From Polynucleobacter sp. AM-25C3 (GTDB lineage: Bacteria > Pseudomonadota > Gammaproteobacteria > Burkholderiales > Burkholderiaceae), in the NCBI RefSeq assembly GCF_018882335.1, contig NZ_JACVOS010000003.1:1-64000 (forward strand): DNA of 64,000 bases, given 5' to 3'. Under the pieces are notes generated by a model, which saw only the letters and a list, made by a program, of their open reading frames with translations, was not told the DNA's origin and did not search any database. The number at the start of each line of letters is the position of its first letter. Within the stretch, counting starts at the first letter, position 1. Below are positions 23,951-34,373 of the stretch, piece after piece. The position numbers and the translations under genes are program-made.

Positions 23951-25260
23951 GGCCCATTTTTCTTAAACAAAGCGTAGTAAAAACCATCATTTAGCTCGGC
24001 GGGCAAAATTTGTCCGGGGGCGCTTAATCGTAACGCATCAGCATGCCCTGCAGCAAACCAAGCTGCCTGCTCCTCACCCTCCTCAGGAAAGACGGAGCAA
24101 GTCACATATAAAAGCGTGCCACCCATCTTGAGCATCTTCCAAGCCTGCTCCAAAATAGCGCGCTGTCTAAGTTGTAGGGCTTTAATGTCTGCCTCACGAC
24201 GCAAGAAGGGAATATCGGGATGTCTTGCAACAATGCCTGATGCGGAGCAAGGCGCATCCAATAGGATTTTGTCGAATGGCTTGCCGTCCCACCAGGCTGC
24301 CTTTGAGGCATCTCCGCGCACCACTTGAACGTCATCCGACTGAAGTCGCAAGCGATCTAAATTACCGCCAATTTTTCCAAGGCGATGACCATCCAACTCC
24401 AAAGCCACCATCTCGCATTGCGCCAGCTCTAATAGATGAGCGGTTTTTCCGCCAGGTGCAGCACAAGCATCCAATATGCGCTCGCCCGGTTTAGGGTCGA
24501 GCAGTACGGCTGCAATTTGAGCTCCAGTATCTTGAACAGAAACGGCGCCACTATAAAATCCTGGCAAATCTGATACAGGTACCGGCTCGCGTAACAGCAA
24601 GGCCGAATCCAATGTGATGCCTGCAATCTCCTGAATAGGCTCTGCCGCTATTCCTGCTTGTTGCAGTAAGTCCTGATATTCCTGACGCGTATGCTGCTTG
24701 ACGTTCACTCGCAAAATAAGTGGCGCACGTTGCGCCTGCTGAATCAGCATAGCCTGCCAAGACTTTGAATAGTTTCGCTTCAGACTGGCGCGCCACCAAG
24801 GTGGGAAAAACATCGGAATAGGGTCTGGCGGATAAGGTTTCTCATTTTCGGCTTGCACGGCAAGACTTACCTTACGAAGAACAGCGTTTACCAAACCTTT
24901 GGCATACATCGTGGGCTCATATTCACTACAGGCTTTTACTGCCTGATCGACAATCGTATGTGCTGCATAGCCCTTGCCTTCTGCGCCACTCTGCAAAAAC
25001 AAAGCAATCGTTACGCTTAATAAATACTCTACTTCCGGTGGTGGTGCCTTTGGAATGAATTGCTGAATAAACTCATGTGATCTCACCCACTTACGCAAGG
25101 CATCAAATGTGAGGCTTTGCACAATGGGGCGCTCATGGGCATCCAGCTGATCTAACACCTCTGTGAGTGATCGACCTACCATCACCTCGCCAATTGCTTG
25201 CGCAGAAATAGTGATCGCCTCTGATAGCGGAAGACTGCGTGGTGTTTTTTGGTCGGTCAA
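23947..25260 (-). CDS. rsmB: 16S rRNA (cytosine-967-C5)-methyltransferase
   Basis: The 437-residue protein has an N-terminal NusB-like helical domain (about 1-145) and a Rossmann methyltransferase domain. SAM binding is seen in ILDACAAPGGKTAHLLE. The two cysteines of RNA m5C methyltransferases are in LDAPCSASG and YVTCSVFPEE, the latter being the usual nucleophile. It modifies C967 of 16S rRNA. It overlaps the DUF4390 gene by 4 bp and follows htpX after 1 bp. Confidence 0.95.
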   Translation of the reverse strand: MTDQKTPRSLPLSEAITISAQAIGEVMVGRSLTEVLDQLDAHERPIVQSLTFDALRKWVRSHEFIQQFIPKAPPPEVEYLLSVTIALFLQSGAEGKGYAAHTIVDQAVKACSEYEPTMYAKGLVNAVLRKVSLAVQAENEKPYPPDPIPMFFPPWWRASLKRNYSKSWQAMLIQQAQRAPLILRVNVKQHTRQEYQDLLQQAGIAAEPIQEIAGITLDSALLLREPVPVSDLPGFYSGAVSVQDTGAQIAAVLLDPKPGERILDACAAPGGKTAHLLELAQCEMVALELDGHRLGKIGGNLDRLRLQSDDVQVVRGDASKAAWWDGKPFDKILLDAPCSASGIVARHPDIPFLRREADIKALQLRQRAILEQAWKMLKMGGTLLYVTCSVFPEEGEEQAAWFAAGHADALRLSAPGQILPAELNDGFYYALFKKNGP

Positions 25261-25261
25261 A

Positions 25262-26128
25262 TTATTCCGCTCCGGGGTAAGCCCCGTTTTTAGCCATACT
25301 GATTAAACGAGCTACCCGCTCCTCCATTGGGGGATGAGTAGAAAAAAGTTGTGAGAGCCCACCGGCAGTCAGGGGATTAATGATCATCATCTGCGCCGTT
25401 TCAGGATGCCGCTCGATTGCTTGAAATGGAATGCCTTGAGCAAAGGCATGAATTTTTTGTAGGGCCTGCGCAAGCGCCTCAGGATCAGCGCTCATTTCAG
25501 CCCCGCCTCGATCTGCCTCGTACTCACGTGCACGCGAAATGCTCATCTGAATCAGGCTAGCTGCGAGCGGGGCCAAAATCATTACCAATAATGATGCCAG
25601 CGGATTACCTTGTCGACCTTCCGAACTTCTGCCACCAGCAAACATTGCAAAATTGGCTAACGCAGAAATTGCTCCAGCCATAGTTGCTGCCAAAGTAGAA
25701 ATTAAGATATCTCGATGCTGAACGTGCGCCAGCTCATGAGCCATGACGCCGCGCAATTCTCGGGGCGAAAGAATTCTAAGAATGCCCGTGGTTGCCGCAA
25801 CAGAAGCATGCTCAGGATTTCGGCCGGTTGCAAATGCATTGGGAGCATCTTCGTCAATCAAAAATACTTTAGGCATAGGCAGCCCAGCTTTATTAGCCAG
25901 CTCTTTGACCAGGGAATAGAGCTGCGGAGCCGAGTGTTCGTCTACTTGTCGCGCATTGGTCATCTTGAGCACCATCGTGTCTGAAAACCAATAACTAAAA
26001 AAGTTCATACCAATAGCCATCAATAGCGCCAAGAACATGCCTTCTTCGCCACCCAACATGCCGCCCACCACTACAAAAAGTGCAGTGATTGCGGCCATCA
26101 AAATAGCGGTCTTCACCAAGTTAAACAT
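25262..26128 (-). CDS. htpX: Membrane zinc metalloprotease HtpX
   Basis: From the ATG at 26128 the protein has 288 residues and starts [18 protein letters not shown]; the frame is open upstream to 26161. Two N-terminal helices, the zinc motif HELAH ([12 protein letters not shown]), two more helices, and the third ligand Glu in [13 protein letters not shown] define the M48B family. HtpX degrades misfolded inner-membrane proteins. Its start overlaps the end of fmt by 8 bp, an operon arrangement typical of these bacteria. Confidence 0.94.
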   Translation of the reverse strand: MFNLVKTAILMAAITALFVVVGGMLGGEEGMFLALLMAIGMNFFSYWFSDTMVLKMTNARQVDEHSAPQLYSLVKELANKAGLPMPKVFLIDEDAPNAFATGRNPEHASVAATTGILRILSPRELRGVMAHELAHVQHRDILISTLAATMAGAISALANFAMFAGGRSSEGRQGNPLASLLVMILAPLAASLIQMSISRAREYEADRGGAEMSADPEALAQALQKIHAFAQGIPFQAIERHPETAQMMIINPLTAGGLSQLFSTHPPMEERVARLISMAKNGAYPGAE

Positions 26129-27143
26129 TCGCACCTCCTTGCTGATTAGCGAGCTTTTCAAATCTGATTACAAACTCTGCCGTGGCCCCATTTGAAATGC
26201 ATAGGCTGGCAGCAACTCTTTTTCCACCAGGCTTTTGCATTTCTAAAATCTCAATCACACCATCTCCACACTGAACATACACTCCATCTCCATCAAAACC
26301 CAAAACTTGTCCGGGGGTGGCCGCTGGATGTGTTTGCACCTTACTGGGCAAGCAAGAGTTCCAAAACTTAAACTGCTCACCATGCAGGCTACTCGTGGAG
26401 CCAGGAAATGGATTGAAAGCGCGAATGCGTCGATCGATTTCAACGGCGCTTAACTGCCAATCAATTTCTGCTTCACTCTTTAATATTTTTTCTGCATAAG
26501 TAATGCCTTCACTAGGCTGCGGGATTCTAGTAATGACAATGCCTTGATCTAGCATATTTAGCGTCTTTACCATGAGCTCTGCGCCCAGAACTGCTAAACG
26601 GTCATGCAGTGATGCACTCGTTTCCTGTGGGGTGATTTTCAGATTGCCCACCAAGACAGTATCGCCAGTATCTAAGCCAGCATCCATTTGCATAATGCTA
26701 ACGCCAGTCTTCTCGTCGCCACCCTCAATAGCACGCTGAATCGGGGCGGCGCCACGCCACCTCGGCAACAAGGAAGCGTGAATATTAAAGCAACCATATC
26801 GCCCATTTTGAGCAGCAAGGTCTAGGATGTCTTGAGGAAGAATTAATCCGTAGGCAACCACCACCATCGCATCAAAATCAATGCTGGATAAATATTGATA
26901 GGCTTCTTGCGCTGCAGTTCTTTTTTGTAAGTCTGCATGGCCCTGCCTGAGGGTCTCTGGTTGCAACACCGGAATATTTTTCTCTTGCGCAAATACTTTT
27001 ACAGGACTTGCTTGAAGATGCATACCTCGGCCTGCACGACGATCTGGTTGCGTTAGCGCCAAGACAATTTCATGGCCAGCCTGATCTATCGCACGCATTG
27101 CTTGTGCGGCGAACTCCGGAGTGCCTGCGAAAACAATTTTCAT
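26121..27143 (-). CDS. fmt: Methionyl-tRNA formyltransferase
   Basis: The 340-residue protein shows the formyltransferase N-terminal fold with VFAGTPEFA, the catalytic region [18 protein letters not shown] (Asn-His-Asp triad including NIHASLLP and DTGDT), and the C-terminal OB-like domain. It formylates Met-tRNAfMet using 10-formyltetrahydrofolate. It follows def, its usual partner, after 7 bp and overlaps htpX. Confidence 0.96.
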   Translation of the reverse strand: MKIVFAGTPEFAAQAMRAIDQAGHEIVLALTQPDRRAGRGMHLQASPVKVFAQEKNIPVLQPETLRQGHADLQKRTAAQEAYQYLSSIDFDAMVVVAYGLILPQDILDLAAQNGRYGCFNIHASLLPRWRGAAPIQRAIEGGDEKTGVSIMQMDAGLDTGDTVLVGNLKITPQETSASLHDRLAVLGAELMVKTLNMLDQGIVITRIPQPSEGITYAEKILKSEAEIDWQLSAVEIDRRIRAFNPFPGSTSSLHGEQFKFWNSCLPSKVQTHPAATPGQVLGFDGDGVYVQCGDGVIEILEMQKPGGKRVAASLCISNGATAEFVIRFEKLANQQGGANV

Positions 27144-27150
27144 TGGGCGC

Positions 27151-27666
27151 TTAGCGCTCGCCTACTAGTTCTTTGGCGCGCTTTTTCATTTTGAGAGAAA
27201 TGCGATTGCGCTTCAACATCGAGAGGTACTCAACAAATACCTTCCCTTGTAAGTGATCCATCTCATGCTGTAAGCAGACTGATAACAAACCATCTGCCTC
27301 CACTTCAAATTCTTTGCCGTTAATATCAAGCGCCTTCACTCGCACAACAGCGGGACGATCCACTTCGTCGTAATACTCAGGTACTGAGAGACACCCCTCG
27401 CGCCAAGATTTTCTTTCTGAGCTTGCCCAAACTAATTCTGGATTAATAAACACCAGCAACTCGTCTTGGTTATCTGAAACGTCAATCACCACAATCCGCT
27501 CATGAATATCTACCTGAGTTGCAGCCAAGCCAACCCCAGGGGCGTCGTACATTGTCTGTGCCATATCAGCCACAATTTTTTTGATGCGCGCATCCACCTG
27601 CGCTACCGGTTTAGCAACCTTGTGTAGGCGTGGATCTGGATAACAAAGGACAGTTAATAAAGCCAT
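27151..27666 (-). CDS. def: Peptide deformylase
   Basis: From the ATG at 27666 the protein is 171 residues starting [14 protein letters not shown]. The frame is open to 27681, but the shorter form matches the family. The three motifs are present: [15 protein letters not shown] with the metal-ligand Cys, and QHEMDHLQG with the two ligand His. It removes the N-formyl group from new proteins. It is divergent from dprA. Confidence 0.96.
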   Translation of the reverse strand: MALLTVLCYPDPRLHKVAKPVAQVDARIKKIVADMAQTMYDAPGVGLAATQVDIHERIVVIDVSDNQDELLVFINPELVWASSERKSWREGCLSVPEYYDEVDRPAVVRVKALDINGKEFEVEADGLLSVCLQHEMDHLQGKVFVEYLSMLKRNRISLKMKKRAKELVGER

Positions 27667-27761
27667 GAAGGAATTATCCAACAGAGTAATCAGGCTGTCC
27701 CGATAGTTCTCGCCAGCGCCACGCCGAAAATGGCTTTATACACACCCCTAAAAGCTCAAAC

Positions 27762-28436
27762 ATGGTCCAAATACAGCGGCATGATCCCAACTATCCAATT
27801 CGCCTGCTGGATTTATGCGATCCACCAAACTCACTCTATATATATGGTGACATCCAACTGCTCAACTTACCCATGCTCGCCATTGTTGGATCTCGTGCCT
27901 CCAGCCCTGAAGGAATCAACAATGCTCGCTATTTTGGGCGAGCCTTATCTGAAGCGGGATATCTAGTGATTTCAGGGCTAGCTAGGGGCATCGATGGTGC
28001 CGCCCATTGGGGCGCGCTTGGCCCGAGACAGGATCATCCAACACTAGCGGTATGCGGGACTGGGCTAGATGTCGTCTATCCACGAGAACACATTGGGCTA
28101 GCTAGGGCCATTGGTAGGCGCGGGCTTTTGATATCGGAGCTAGCCCCTGGCATTGGACCAAGAGCTTGCAACTTCCCGCGCCGAAACCGCATCATTGCAG
28201 CCCTTGCACTCGGAATCTTGGTGATCGAGGCTGCAGAACGATCGGGCTCGCTTATTACGGCAAGACTAGGCTGTGAGCTCGGACGTGAAATATTTGCAGT
28301 TCCTGGATCGATACATAGCCCTCTCTCTAAGGGCTGCCACCAGCTAATTCAGCAAGGGGCCAAACTCGTCCAGTCCCCACAAGATATTCTCGAGGATCTA
28401 CCGAAATGGCCAAAAACCGCATTTAAAGTCATTTAA
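27762..28436 (+). CDS. dprA: Core-only DNA-processing protein DprA
   Basis: The 224-residue protein contains the Rossmann-like ssDNA/RecA-binding core of DprA: YPIRLLDLCDPPNSLYIYGD, VGSRASSPEG, SGLARGIDGAAH, GTGLDVVYP, FPRRNRIIAALA and GSLITARLG. Typical family members of 350-400 residues add an N-terminal SAM-like domain and a C-terminal winged helix, both absent here. Upstream the frame is open for about 70 bp but has no start codon and is bounded by def. The core can still be functional in loading RecA during transformation, or the gene may be decaying. Confidence 0.85.
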   Translation: MVQIQRHDPNYPIRLLDLCDPPNSLYIYGDIQLLNLPMLAIVGSRASSPEGINNARYFGRALSEAGYLVISGLARGIDGAAHWGALGPRQDHPTLAVCGTGLDVVYPREHIGLARAIGRRGLLISELAPGIGPRACNFPRRNRIIAALALGILVIEAAERSGSLITARLGCELGREIFAVPGSIHSPLSKGCHQLIQQGAKLVQSPQDILEDLPKWPKTAFKVI

Positions 28437-28632
28437 AGCGCTGTATTGACAAAAATAAGCTCCTTAATAGGGTCTAGATGGGCCTAAAAAAATGGGGTTT
28501 TTGGACTTTTAACAATTTATCGGTTAATAATAAAAAAAGGGCATGGGGAGCGTCAGGCTGGTATTAGGTTTAAATTGGCTCTCTGTTTTCCCTCTTAAAA
28601 CATCATTTCAAGCTCAAATTTAGGCAAAACGC

Positions 28633-31311
28633 GTGGCAACTAAAGCATCTACCAAAAAAAGCAGTCCAAAGACTTCGGCTGGGGATCACCCCAAGGCACT
28701 GATCATTGCGGAGAAACCTTCCGTTGCGAACGACATCGCCAAGGCTTTAGGTGGCTTTACTAAATATGAAGATTATTTTGAGAGTGATGACTTTGTCATT
28801 TCTTCTGCAGTTGGTCACCTATTAGAGATTGCGGCCCCTGAGGAGTTTGATGTCAAACGCGGTAAATGGTCTTTTGCCAACTTACCGGTTGTCCCTCCCT
28901 ATTTTGATTTACGCCCGATCGCCAAAACGGAGTCGCGGCTTAAGGTCTTACAAAAACTCATTAAGCGCAAAGATATTAATGAGCTCATTAATGCATGTGA
29001 CGCGGGTCGCGAAGGTGAGCTGATCTTCCGCCTAATTGCGCAGCATGCAAAAGCGCCACAGGCAATTAAGCGACTCTGGTTGCAATCAATGACACCTGCA
29101 GCGATTCGTGATGGCTTTGCTTCTCTACGCAGCGATAGCGACATGCAGCCGCTGGCCGATGCGGCACGTTGCCGATCCGAAGCAGATTGGCTAGTAGGCA
29201 TCAACGGCACACGTGCCATGACAGCATTCAATAGCAAAAGTGGTGGGTTCTTTCTGACAACTGTAGGTCGAGTACAGACTCCAACTCTATCCATCGTGGT
29301 TGAGCGTGAAGAGCTGATCCGTAAATTTATTTCCAAAGATTATTGGGAGGTGAAAGCAGAATTTATTGCTGCGGCTGGTATTTATGAGGGCCGTTGGTTT
29401 GATCCCAAATTTAAGAAAGATGCTGCCGCTCCAGATGCTCGCGAGAATCGCCTTTGGAGTGAAGCTGCCGCGCAAAGCATTGTTGCCGCGTGTCGTGATA
29501 AAAAAGCGAGCGTTAAAGAAGAGGCGAAACCTGCCACCCAACTAGCGCCTCAGCTGTTTGATTTGACTAGCTTACAACGTGAAGCAAATGCGCGCTTTGG
29601 CTTCTCCGCTAAAAATACTTTGGGCCTAGCCCAAGCGCTGTACGAGCGCCACAAGGTGCTCACCTATCCACGTACCGATGCCAAGGCTTTACCTGAAGAT
29701 TATTTGGATACCGTGAAGCAGACCATGGAAAATTTGGCTGAGCACTCACAAGAATATCGACCATTCGCTAAGCAAATTTTGCAAGGCGATCCCAAAGATC
29801 CAAAAGCTAAAGCCGGTTATGGTTGGATCAAACCAAACAAGCGTATTTTTGATAACTCAAAAATATCTGATCACTTTGCAATCATCCCCACCTTAGAGTC
29901 TCCTAAGACCCTCAGTGAGCCAGAGCAAAAACTATATGACTTAGTTGTTCGTCGTTTCTTGGCCGTGTTTTATCCTGCAGCCGAGTTTCGCGTAACCACC
30001 CGCATCACTGAAGCCTCGGGACACCACTTTAAGACCGAAGGTCGTGTGCTGGTCACTCCTGGTTGGTTAACGGTATATGGCAGATCCAATCAAGCAGATG
30101 ATGAATTGGTGGCGGTGCAAGAAGGTGAAACTGTGCAAAACGAATCCATTGCTGCTGTTCCATTAAAAACAAAACCACCAGCCCGCTATACGGAAGCAAC
30201 ATTGTTGTCGGCAATGGAAAGCGCTGGTAAGTGGGTTGATGATGATGACATGCGCGAAGCCATGGCTGAAAAGGGTTTAGGAACACCAGCAACTCGCGCA
30301 GCCATTATTGAAGGCTTACTAGCAGAGCGGTATATGGTTCGTGAAGCGCGTGAACTCATTCCAACCGCCAAAGCATTCCAGCTCATGACGCTCTTGCGCG
30401 GACTAGACGTTGAAGAATTAACTAGGCCCGATCTAACGGGCAACTGGGAGAACAAACTATCGCTGATTGAGCGCGGCGAGATGAACCGCGACACTTTCAT
30501 GCAAGAAATTGCACAGATGACGCAACGCATCGTCAAACGTGCGAAGGAATACGACAGCGACACCATCCCGGGTGACTATGCAACCATGTCAACACCTTGC
30601 CCACACTGCAAGGGTGCTGTTAAAGAAAACTATCGTCGCTTTGCTTGTGAGAAGTGTGGATTTACGATTAGCAAAACTCCCGGTGGGCGCGCGTTTGAGT
30701 ATCCAGAAGTTGAAGAGCTGCTTCGTGAAAAAACCATCGGACCATTACAGGGGTTCCGCAGCAAAATGGGTAGGCCGTTTGCAGCGATCATTAAGTTGAG
30801 TGAGATTCCTGAGGATGACGCCGATTATCCCAATGCAGGATTCAAACTCGAGTTTGATTTTGGCAATTCCCAAGAGGATGAGTCCGAAGCAATCGACTTT
30901 ACTGGTCGCCAAGCTTTAGGTGTTTGTCCAAAATGCTCGGGGGCCGTTTATGAAGATGGCATGCGCTACTTGTGCGAAAAAAATACTGGTCCAGATAAGA
31001 CTTGTGATTTCAAAACAGGTAAGGTTGTTTTGCAACAAGAAATTTCTGCAGAGCAAGTTCAAAAGTTGCTCACAGAAGGCAAAACAGATTTGTTAACCAA
31101 CTTCAAATCCAACCGCACCGGTCGTGGCTTTAAGGCTTATCTTGCCTTGGGTGCTGATGGCAAAATTGGTTTTGAGTTCGAGGCCAAAGCGCCTAAAGCA
31201 GGAGCTGCTGCTAAGGCTCCAGCAAAAAAACGAGCGGGTGCAAGTGCGGCCACCAAGTCTGCAGCAAAACCTAAGCGGGCTAGCAAAGCAAAGTCATCCC
31301 CTAGCACTTGA
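28633..31311 (+). CDS. topB: DNA topoisomerase III-type enzyme
   Basis: The 892-residue protein starts at GTG 28633 with a basic N terminus, followed by the TOPRIM motif LIIAEKPSVANDIAKAL and DAGREGE. Active-site Tyr345 lies in LTYPRTDAKALP. Near the C terminus two Cys-rich zinc ribbons (CPHCKGAV...CEKCGF and CPKCSGAV...CDFK) precede a 40-residue Lys/Ala-rich tail. It is a type IA topoisomerase that relaxes and decatenates DNA. The TOPRIM wording and size favour topoisomerase III over topoisomerase I. The last 175 bp overlap, tail to tail, the oxidoreductase gene. Confidence 0.9.
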   Translation: MATKASTKKSSPKTSAGDHPKALIIAEKPSVANDIAKALGGFTKYEDYFESDDFVISSAVGHLLEIAAPEEFDVKRGKWSFANLPVVPPYFDLRPIAKTESRLKVLQKLIKRKDINELINACDAGREGELIFRLIAQHAKAPQAIKRLWLQSMTPAAIRDGFASLRSDSDMQPLADAARCRSEADWLVGINGTRAMTAFNSKSGGFFLTTVGRVQTPTLSIVVEREELIRKFISKDYWEVKAEFIAAAGIYEGRWFDPKFKKDAAAPDARENRLWSEAAAQSIVAACRDKKASVKEEAKPATQLAPQLFDLTSLQREANARFGFSAKNTLGLAQALYERHKVLTYPRTDAKALPEDYLDTVKQTMENLAEHSQEYRPFAKQILQGDPKDPKAKAGYGWIKPNKRIFDNSKISDHFAIIPTLESPKTLSEPEQKLYDLVVRRFLAVFYPAAEFRVTTRITEASGHHFKTEGRVLVTPGWLTVYGRSNQADDELVAVQEGETVQNESIAAVPLKTKPPARYTEATLLSAMESAGKWVDDDDMREAMAEKGLGTPATRAAIIEGLLAERYMVREARELIPTAKAFQLMTLLRGLDVEELTRPDLTGNWENKLSLIERGEMNRDTFMQEIAQMTQRIVKRAKEYDSDTIPGDYATMSTPCPHCKGAVKENYRRFACEKCGFTISKTPGGRAFEYPEVEELLREKTIGPLQGFRSKMGRPFAAIIKLSEIPEDDADYPNAGFKLEFDFGNSQEDESEAIDFTGRQALGVCPKCSGAVYEDGMRYLCEKNTGPDKTCDFKTGKVVLQQEISAEQVQKLLTEGKTDLLTNFKSNRTGRGFKAYLALGADGKIGFEFEAKAPKAGAAAKAPAKKRAGASAATKSAAKPKRASKAKSSPST

Positions 31312-32372
31312 GCGGTAATGAGCTTGGCCGCTAAGGCTGACCAGAGAACGCCTCTCGACCCCAGGGCTGTGGCCAAAAAAATCCCTGGGCGTTGAGTTAG
31401 TGCGCCAATGATGGGCAAGCGATCGCCGGCAACGCAACGCACACCTACAAAACTTCCAGACTTGTGAAGAAGACTTACATCGCCCCTCGCATAGTCCAAC
31501 AAACCCTTTGCTTGCTCGCGATTGAAGTTATCGCTTAAATCCCAGTCTTGAAGGTCAAACTCACCCTCATCAAAACTGGAACCCACTATCCATTGGTAAC
31601 TGCCATCTGGCAAGCGCTTTGCTGGCAAGCAATAACCATCACCAGAAATTGCCGTTTTAGGAAGTAGTGATGCCCAAGCAGTGTTTTCAGCAACAGCAAA
31701 AATACTCAGCTGCCCACGTACCGGCCTCAAAGGTAGCCGCACATCCATACTGGCAGCCAATTGTTTGGTTTCCAAAGCGGCTGCGATGATGACCTTGCCA
31801 GCAGTCATGATGGACTCATCCTGATGATTAAATAATTTCCAGCCAGCGCTGGTTTTTTCCAATCGAGCCACGGAAGTATTCCAGCAACAAGTTAGCCGTG
31901 GGTGCGTCTTCAATGCATCATTTGTAGCCGCAGATAAGTTGAGAGATGCACCACGTGGAAGCCAAATACCATCCTGTTGAATGCCACAAACTTGTATTGC
32001 CTCTTCGGCATAAAGTGCTTGTGCCGTGCCTTCATCAAGGTTCAGCGATTGCAAATAACCCGCCACCTCATTGCGATTAAACAGCTTATCTTTCTTGCTT
32101 GGCTGAAAGATGCCATGCTGATTCCAGACCTTACTCCAGCGCGCCTCTGCCATCAAAAAGGCAATGCGAGTTAAGCGCAATAAGCGAGGGGCTCCACGAC
32201 CAACATGTGGGTGAGCAATGGCATAGGCGTGCCTAGAACATGCAGAGGCAGGGAGAGATGCAGCATCGACAACACAAACAGCTTGGCCACGCTCGAGCAG
32301 CTCATTCGCAATGGTTGCGCCAGCAATGCCTGCCCCAATCACCACGATGTCATGGTGTTGGGGTGAGGTCAT
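31137..32372 (-). CDS. MnmC-type FAD-dependent oxidoreductase domain protein
   Basis: The 411-residue protein begins with a dinucleotide-binding motif IVVIGAGIAGATIANELLERG and has the DAO-type fold with GVRCVAGDRLPIIG and ALGSRGVLWSALAAKLI near the end. The C terminus (DLVAALAPARFF) matches the end of the FAD domain of MnmC, which removes the carboxymethyl group of cmnm5(s2)U34 in tRNA. The methyltransferase domain fused in E. coli MnmC is absent. It sits 47 bp behind pckG on the same strand. Its 3' end overlaps topB. Confidence 0.8.
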   Translation of the reverse strand: MTSPQHHDIVVIGAGIAGATIANELLERGQAVCVVDAASLPASACSRHAYAIAHPHVGRGAPRLLRLTRIAFLMAEARWSKVWNQHGIFQPSKKDKLFNRNEVAGYLQSLNLDEGTAQALYAEEAIQVCGIQQDGIWLPRGASLNLSAATNDALKTHPRLTCCWNTSVARLEKTSAGWKLFNHQDESIMTAGKVIIAAALETKQLAASMDVRLPLRPVRGQLSIFAVAENTAWASLLPKTAISGDGYCLPAKRLPDGSYQWIVGSSFDEGEFDLQDWDLSDNFNREQAKGLLDYARGDVSLLHKSGSFVGVRCVAGDRLPIIGALTQRPGIFLATALGSRGVLWSALAAKLITAQVLGDDFALLARLGFAADLVAALAPARFFAGALAAAPALGALASNSKPILPSAPKAR

Positions 32373-32419
32373 TAAATAAGCGTGTTTTTGAAAAGGCTTC
32401 TTAAATTTCTAGGGGCTAC

Positions 32420-34285
32420 CTAGGCGTTTAAGCGCTTTTCAATTTTGCTACGGGCTTCGATCAATTCTTTAGGTAAGCGCTCACCTAAATGCTCGAACAA
32501 TTCGTTGTGCAGTTTGAGCTCATTCTTCCAGTCGTCAACCGCAACCGTAATGGCTTTTTCGAATTTTTCTACTGAGTAGTCAAGACCATCCCAATGCATA
32601 TCAGCATGTTCTGGGCAAATACCGAACACAGTCTCTGTACCTTTAGCCTTGCCTTCAGCACGACCCAAGATCCAAGACAACACGCGCATGTTTTCGCCGA
32701 AACCAGGCCATACAAACTTGCCGTTTTCATCTTTACGGAACCAGTTCACGCAATAGATTTTTGGCAATACTGCGCCCTCGGCAGCAAGCTTGCTACCAAT
32801 GTTGAGCCAGTGCTGGAAGTAATCACTCATGTTGTAGCCAGCAAATGCAATCATCGCAAATGGATCGCGACGAACAACACCAACCTGACCAGTGATTGCT
32901 GCAGTAGTTTCAGAGCCCATTGTGGCGGCCATATAAACGCCCTCCACCCAGTCACGTGCCTCGCTCACTAGTGGCACGGTATTTGAGCGACGACCGCCGA
33001 ACAAGAACGCGTCAATTGCCACACCTTCTGGATCATCCCAGTTAGGATCAACCGCTGGGTTGTTTGTGGCAGCTACTGTGAAGCGTGAATTTGGATGTGC
33101 TGCTTTACGTCCAGCGGCGCCATCAGCAGGAGTCCAATCCTTGCCTTGCCAGTCGATTAAGTGTGCTGGGGGTGTATCAGTTAAACCTTCCCACCAAACA
33201 TCACCATCATCCGTTAAACCAACGTTGGTGAAGATCACATCTTGGTTTAATGAATCAAGGCAGTTCGGGTTAGTCAGGCGATTTGTACCAGGGGCAACGC
33301 CAAAATAGCCAGACTCAGGATTAATCGCGAACAAGCGGGTTTTGCCAGTAACAGTATCTTTGCGTGGCTTGATCCAGGCAATGTCATCACCAACCGTCGT
33401 GACCTTCCAACCCTCAAATCCTTTTGGAGGAATCATCATGGAGAAGTTGGTTTTTCCGCAAGCAGATGGGAATGCGGCAGCGATGTGATATTTCTTGCCT
33501 TCGGGTGAAGTGACGCCCAAGATCAACATATGCTCGGCCAACCAACCTTGGTCGCGGCCCATGTTTGAAGCAATGCGCAAAGCAAAACATTTTTTGCCCA
33601 ACAAAGCATTTCCGCCGTAACCAGATCCAAAGGACCAAATCTCACGAGTTTCTGGATAATGAACGATGTACTTGTTTTTGTTATTAGGCCAAGCAACATC
33701 TTTTTCGCCAGCAGCCAAAGGCTTGCCAACGGTGTGAATGCAGGGAACGAATTCACCGGTAGCGCCAAGCTGATCAATCACCGCTTTACCCATACGGGTC
33801 ATTAAACGCATATTGATAGCAACATAAGCACTGTCGGATAACTCAACACCAATATGGGCAATTGGGGAGCCGATTGGGCCCATCGAGAAGGGCACAACAT
33901 ACATTGTTCTGCCGCGCATACAACCATCAAACAAAGGCTTGAGGGTGGCACGCATTTCACTTGGCTCTACCCAGTTATTGGTAGGGCCAGCATCCTCTTT
34001 TTTTGCAGAGCAGATAAAAGTGCGGTCTTCAACACGAGCTACGTCATCCGGATCAGATAAGGCCAAAAAAGAATTTTTTCGTTTAGCTGGGTTGAGGCGT
34101 TTAAATACGCCGGCACCTACTAAAAGCTCGCAAAATTGGTCGTATTCAGACTGGGAACCATCACACCAGTGAATCTGGTCTGGCTTTGTTAGGGCCGCTA
34201 CATCTGCAACCCACTGAATTAATTGCTGATTTTTTACATAATCAGGCGCATTGACATTGATTTGCCCATTTGTTGTCGTGGTCAT
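32420..34285 (-). CDS. pckG: Phosphoenolpyruvate carboxykinase (GTP)
   Basis: The 621-residue protein carries the GTP-PEPCK P-loop [13 protein letters not shown] near residue 280, preceded by the substrate-binding [36 protein letters not shown] lies further on. It interconverts oxaloacetate and PEP in gluconeogenesis. The GTP-dependent form of ~600 residues is distinguished from the ATP form by this P-loop context and length. It is followed by the FAD oxidoreductase gene. Confidence 0.96.
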   Translation of the reverse strand: MTTTTNGQINVNAPDYVKNQQLIQWVADVAALTKPDQIHWCDGSQSEYDQFCELLVGAGVFKRLNPAKRKNSFLALSDPDDVARVEDRTFICSAKKEDAGPTNNWVEPSEMRATLKPLFDGCMRGRTMYVVPFSMGPIGSPIAHIGVELSDSAYVAINMRLMTRMGKAVIDQLGATGEFVPCIHTVGKPLAAGEKDVAWPNNKNKYIVHYPETREIWSFGSGYGGNALLGKKCFALRIASNMGRDQGWLAEHMLILGVTSPEGKKYHIAAAFPSACGKTNFSMMIPPKGFEGWKVTTVGDDIAWIKPRKDTVTGKTRLFAINPESGYFGVAPGTNRLTNPNCLDSLNQDVIFTNVGLTDDGDVWWEGLTDTPPAHLIDWQGKDWTPADGAAGRKAAHPNSRFTVAATNNPAVDPNWDDPEGVAIDAFLFGGRRSNTVPLVSEARDWVEGVYMAATMGSETTAAITGQVGVVRRDPFAMIAFAGYNMSDYFQHWLNIGSKLAAEGAVLPKIYCVNWFRKDENGKFVWPGFGENMRVLSWILGRAEGKAKGTETVFGICPEHADMHWDGLDYSVEKFEKAITVAVDDWKNELKLHNELFEHLGERLPKELIEARSKIEKRLNA

Positions 34286-34373
34286 GAGATTCCTATGGAA
34301 AGTAATAATTTTGATCGCACTATTTTAACATTTTGGGCATATTTTTTGGGGAGCCCCACCAAGAGCAAACCCT

